NCBI RefSeq assembly: GCF_002007205.1
Contig: NZ_LAZS01000007.1
Coordinates: 21,024-85,023 of the forward strand
Direction of reading: 5' to 3'
DNA from: Ensifer adhaerens
Lineage (GTDB): Bacteria; Pseudomonadota; Alphaproteobacteria; Rhizobiales; Rhizobiaceae
Length of the DNA: 64,000 nucleotides
In this document: in pieces, positions 62,646 through 64,000 of the stretch
Layout: each line of letters begins with the position of its first letter
Numbering within the stretch: the first letter of the stretch is position 1
Translations under genes and position numbers: made by a program
Notes under the pieces: model-generated
What the model was told of the DNA's origin: nothing
The model's input: only the letters and a program-made list of their open reading frames with translations
Databases searched by the model: none

Positions 62646-63641
62646 TTATTTCGCAGCCGGGTTGCCCAGCTGCGCACCATTGCCGGCGGTCCTGCCGGCA
62701 AAGCTCCTTTCGGCGATACGCGCCATCTGCTTGGGATCGTGGACCGTGAGGTCCGGCATCCGCTCCGACGCGATCCGCGCTATCCGTTGAATGAGTTCCC
62801 GAACGCCGGCCGAGAGCGGGCGCGATCCCGCCGACAGGATCGCCCACAGAAAGGGGATCTCGACATCGAGTGGCCGAACGACGATGGGCGCCGACTGCAG
62901 ACCGTAGGCGGTCGCCGGCTCGATGATCGCCACGCCAAGGCCGAGCGATGCGACCTGCACGGCGTTGTTGGCCGCGTTGGTCGCGATGATGCGATTGGGC
63001 CGCACGCCGGCCGCGTTCAGCACTTCGTCGACGCTGTGGCGCAGCCGAAACGGATTGGACATGGTGACGAGCGTGCGCCCGGCGAGATCGGCGATCGAGA
63101 TCACGTCTTTTTCGGCCAGCGGATCGTGCGGCGCAACCGCGGCGACGCAGCGCCCTTCGAAAAAACCCTGAACATCCAGGCCGGGCTGATCGGCCGGCAG
63201 CGACGTCACGCAGAAATCCGCCGTGCGCGCAAACACCGACTGCACGGCCGCCTCGGCCGGCATGCTGCGCAGATTGATCGTATGAGGCAGACGATGCTCC
63301 GGCAGCTCGGCAAGCGCCATCGGGATGATGCCGCTGGCAAAGGCCGGCGTCGCGGCGATCTCGATCGGCTCGGGTTCCTTGCCGGCGATTGCCTTGGCGC
63401 GATTGCGCAGGTGCCCGATACCGCTGACGAACCGCTCCGCATCCTCATGGAAGGCAATGCCCTTGTCGGTCGGCGCGATCCTCGGGCCATTCCGCTCGAA
63501 CAGCGCAAAGCCGAGCGAAGTCTCCAGGTCCTGGATCAGGCGCGTCACCTGCGACTGCGAGCGGTCGAGCAGGCGGGCGGCACCGGTGATGCTGCCCGTC
63601 GACATAACGGCGAGAAAGGCCTCGAGATCGCGAACTTCCAT
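62646..63641 (-). CDS. LysR-type regulator
   Basis: 331 residues: helix-turn-helix at about 3-60 (DLEAFLAVMSTGSITGAARL, LDRSQSQVTRLIQDLETSLG) and an effector domain at about 90-300 (IEIAATPAFASGIIPMALAE, GLGVAIIEPATAYG). It reads in the same direction as the pot-type operon and lies 62 bases before it, so it may share the transcript as well as control it. The last 30 residues form an uncommon basic tail (ERSFAGRTAGNGAQLGN). Confidence 0.88.
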   Translation of the reverse strand: MEVRDLEAFLAVMSTGSITGAARLLDRSQSQVTRLIQDLETSLGFALFERNGPRIAPTDKGIAFHEDAERFVSGIGHLRNRAKAIAGKEPEPIEIAATPAFASGIIPMALAELPEHRLPHTINLRSMPAEAAVQSVFARTADFCVTSLPADQPGLDVQGFFEGRCVAAVAPHDPLAEKDVISIADLAGRTLVTMSNPFRLRHSVDEVLNAAGVRPNRIIATNAANNAVQVASLGLGVAIIEPATAYGLQSAPIVVRPLDVEIPFLWAILSAGSRPLSAGVRELIQRIARIASERMPDLTVHDPKQMARIAERSFAGRTAGNGAQLGNPAAK

Positions 63642-63769
63642 GAGCTATCATGCGCTCCTTGCATGGTGGATGATCAATAGTGCATAAAACGCATTCTCAG
63701 TTCTAGTGACAAAAGACAATTTTTCTCGGGTGGGGTCGACCGGGCCGGATCAGGCCCGCTCTTGCGACC

Positions 63770-64000
63770 TCACCAGTCCATGACGACCTTGCCGGAATTG
63801 CCGGAGCGCATCGCCTCGAAGCCGTCGCGGAATTCGTCGATCGTGATGCGGTGGGTGATGACGGGGGCAAGGTCGAGGCCGCCCTGCACGAAGGCGATCA
63901 TCTTGTACCAGGTCTCGAACATCTCGCGGCCGTAGATGCCCTTGAGGTTGAGCATCTTGAAGATGACCTTGTTCCAGTCGATCTCGAAGCCGGCCGGTGC
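63770..64000 (-). CDS. tdh: L-threonine 3-dehydrogenase, C-terminal part (5' end outside window)
   Basis: The last 76 residues of a zinc-dependent medium-chain dehydrogenase: [20 protein letters not shown], then [40 protein letters not shown] and [10 protein letters not shown]. This matches the C-terminus of threonine dehydrogenase ([16 protein letters not shown] is nearly identical in E. coli). The enzyme makes 2-amino-3-oxobutanoate from threonine with NAD, usually with glycine C-acetyltransferase (kbl) next to it; that gene would be outside the window. Confidence 0.93.
   Translation of the reverse strand, partial: APAGFEIDWNKVIFKMLNLKGIYGREMFETWYKMIAFVQGGLDLAPVITHRITIDEFRDGFEAMRSGNSGKVVMDW

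Noticed and set aside
63741..63758. 6-bp hairpin CGGGCC/GGCCCG after tdh
   Set aside because: Short stem and no T-run on the minus strand; too common in GC-rich DNA to call a terminator.

Overview
The window is high-GC, gene-dense alphaproteobacterial DNA and most likely comes from a member of the Rhizobiaceae close to Ensifer/Sinorhizobium. This is inferred from the pcaDCHGB operon with divergent pcaQ and its operator, three palindromic intergenic repeats resembling the rhizobial RIME family, an Agrobacterium-type hexuronate oxidation cluster, and a CtrA full site. The catabolic and transport content, with no RNA genes or replication genes, fits a chromid or megaplasmid; the placement is inference. 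No insertion sequence, CRISPR array, tRNA or rRNA was seen.

Layout. 1-4.25 kb: end of a carbon-phosphorus lyase operon (phnI, phnJ, phnK, phnL, hexapeptide acetyltransferase), with a small antisense membrane-protein gene between phnI and phnJ. 4.3-6.4 kb: three exported proteins of unknown function (one unassigned, DUF922, DUF992). 6.6-14.7 kb: a GntR regulator divergent from pdxA2-tctC-tctB-tctA-TIM barrel-DhaKL kinase, a probable sugar-acid to erythrulose pathway. 14.7-20.8 kb: a broken small gene, then a FecR-TPR-outer-membrane-barrel protein overlapping a CHASE2 adenylate cyclase. 20.8-25.5 kb: a livKHMGF-type transporter. 25.8-31.5 kb: DUF899, small membrane proteins, a FliN-like protein behind a CtrA box, an SDR dehydrogenase, an Fe-S type regulator divergent from sodB, a flavin reductase and a TPR protein.

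31.5-39.4 kb: hexuronate use. A TRAP transporter, galactarolactone isomerase, galactarolactone cycloisomerase and keto-deoxy-glucarate dehydratase lie on one strand; uronate dehydrogenase and a GntR regulator lie on the other, with palindromes between. Together they take a hexuronate to 2-oxoglutarate semialdehyde. 39.4-44.2 kb: the protocatechuate branch of the beta-ketoadipate pathway (pcaB, G, H, C, D; pcaQ). 44.2-51.5 kb: an RpiR regulator, an AfuABC/FbpABC-like importer, a histidine phosphatase and a Na/Pi-cotransporter-family protein in one operon-like row, which suggests organophosphate uptake, dephosphorylation and phosphate efflux.

51.5-54.5 kb: an orphan histidine kinase, an outer-membrane beta-barrel protein followed by three hairpins, and a small P-loop protein. 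54.6-63.6 kb: a LysR regulator, a polyamine-type ABC transporter, a flavin monooxygenase-like protein, two carboxymuconolactone-decarboxylase-fold proteins and a MATE exporter, nearly without gaps. 63.8-64 kb: C-terminus of L-threonine 3-dehydrogenase. The least explained parts are the FecR-barrel/cyclase pair, the organophosphate-type operon, the tct-pdxA2-DhaKL operon and the LysR-pot-monooxygenase-MATE operon.
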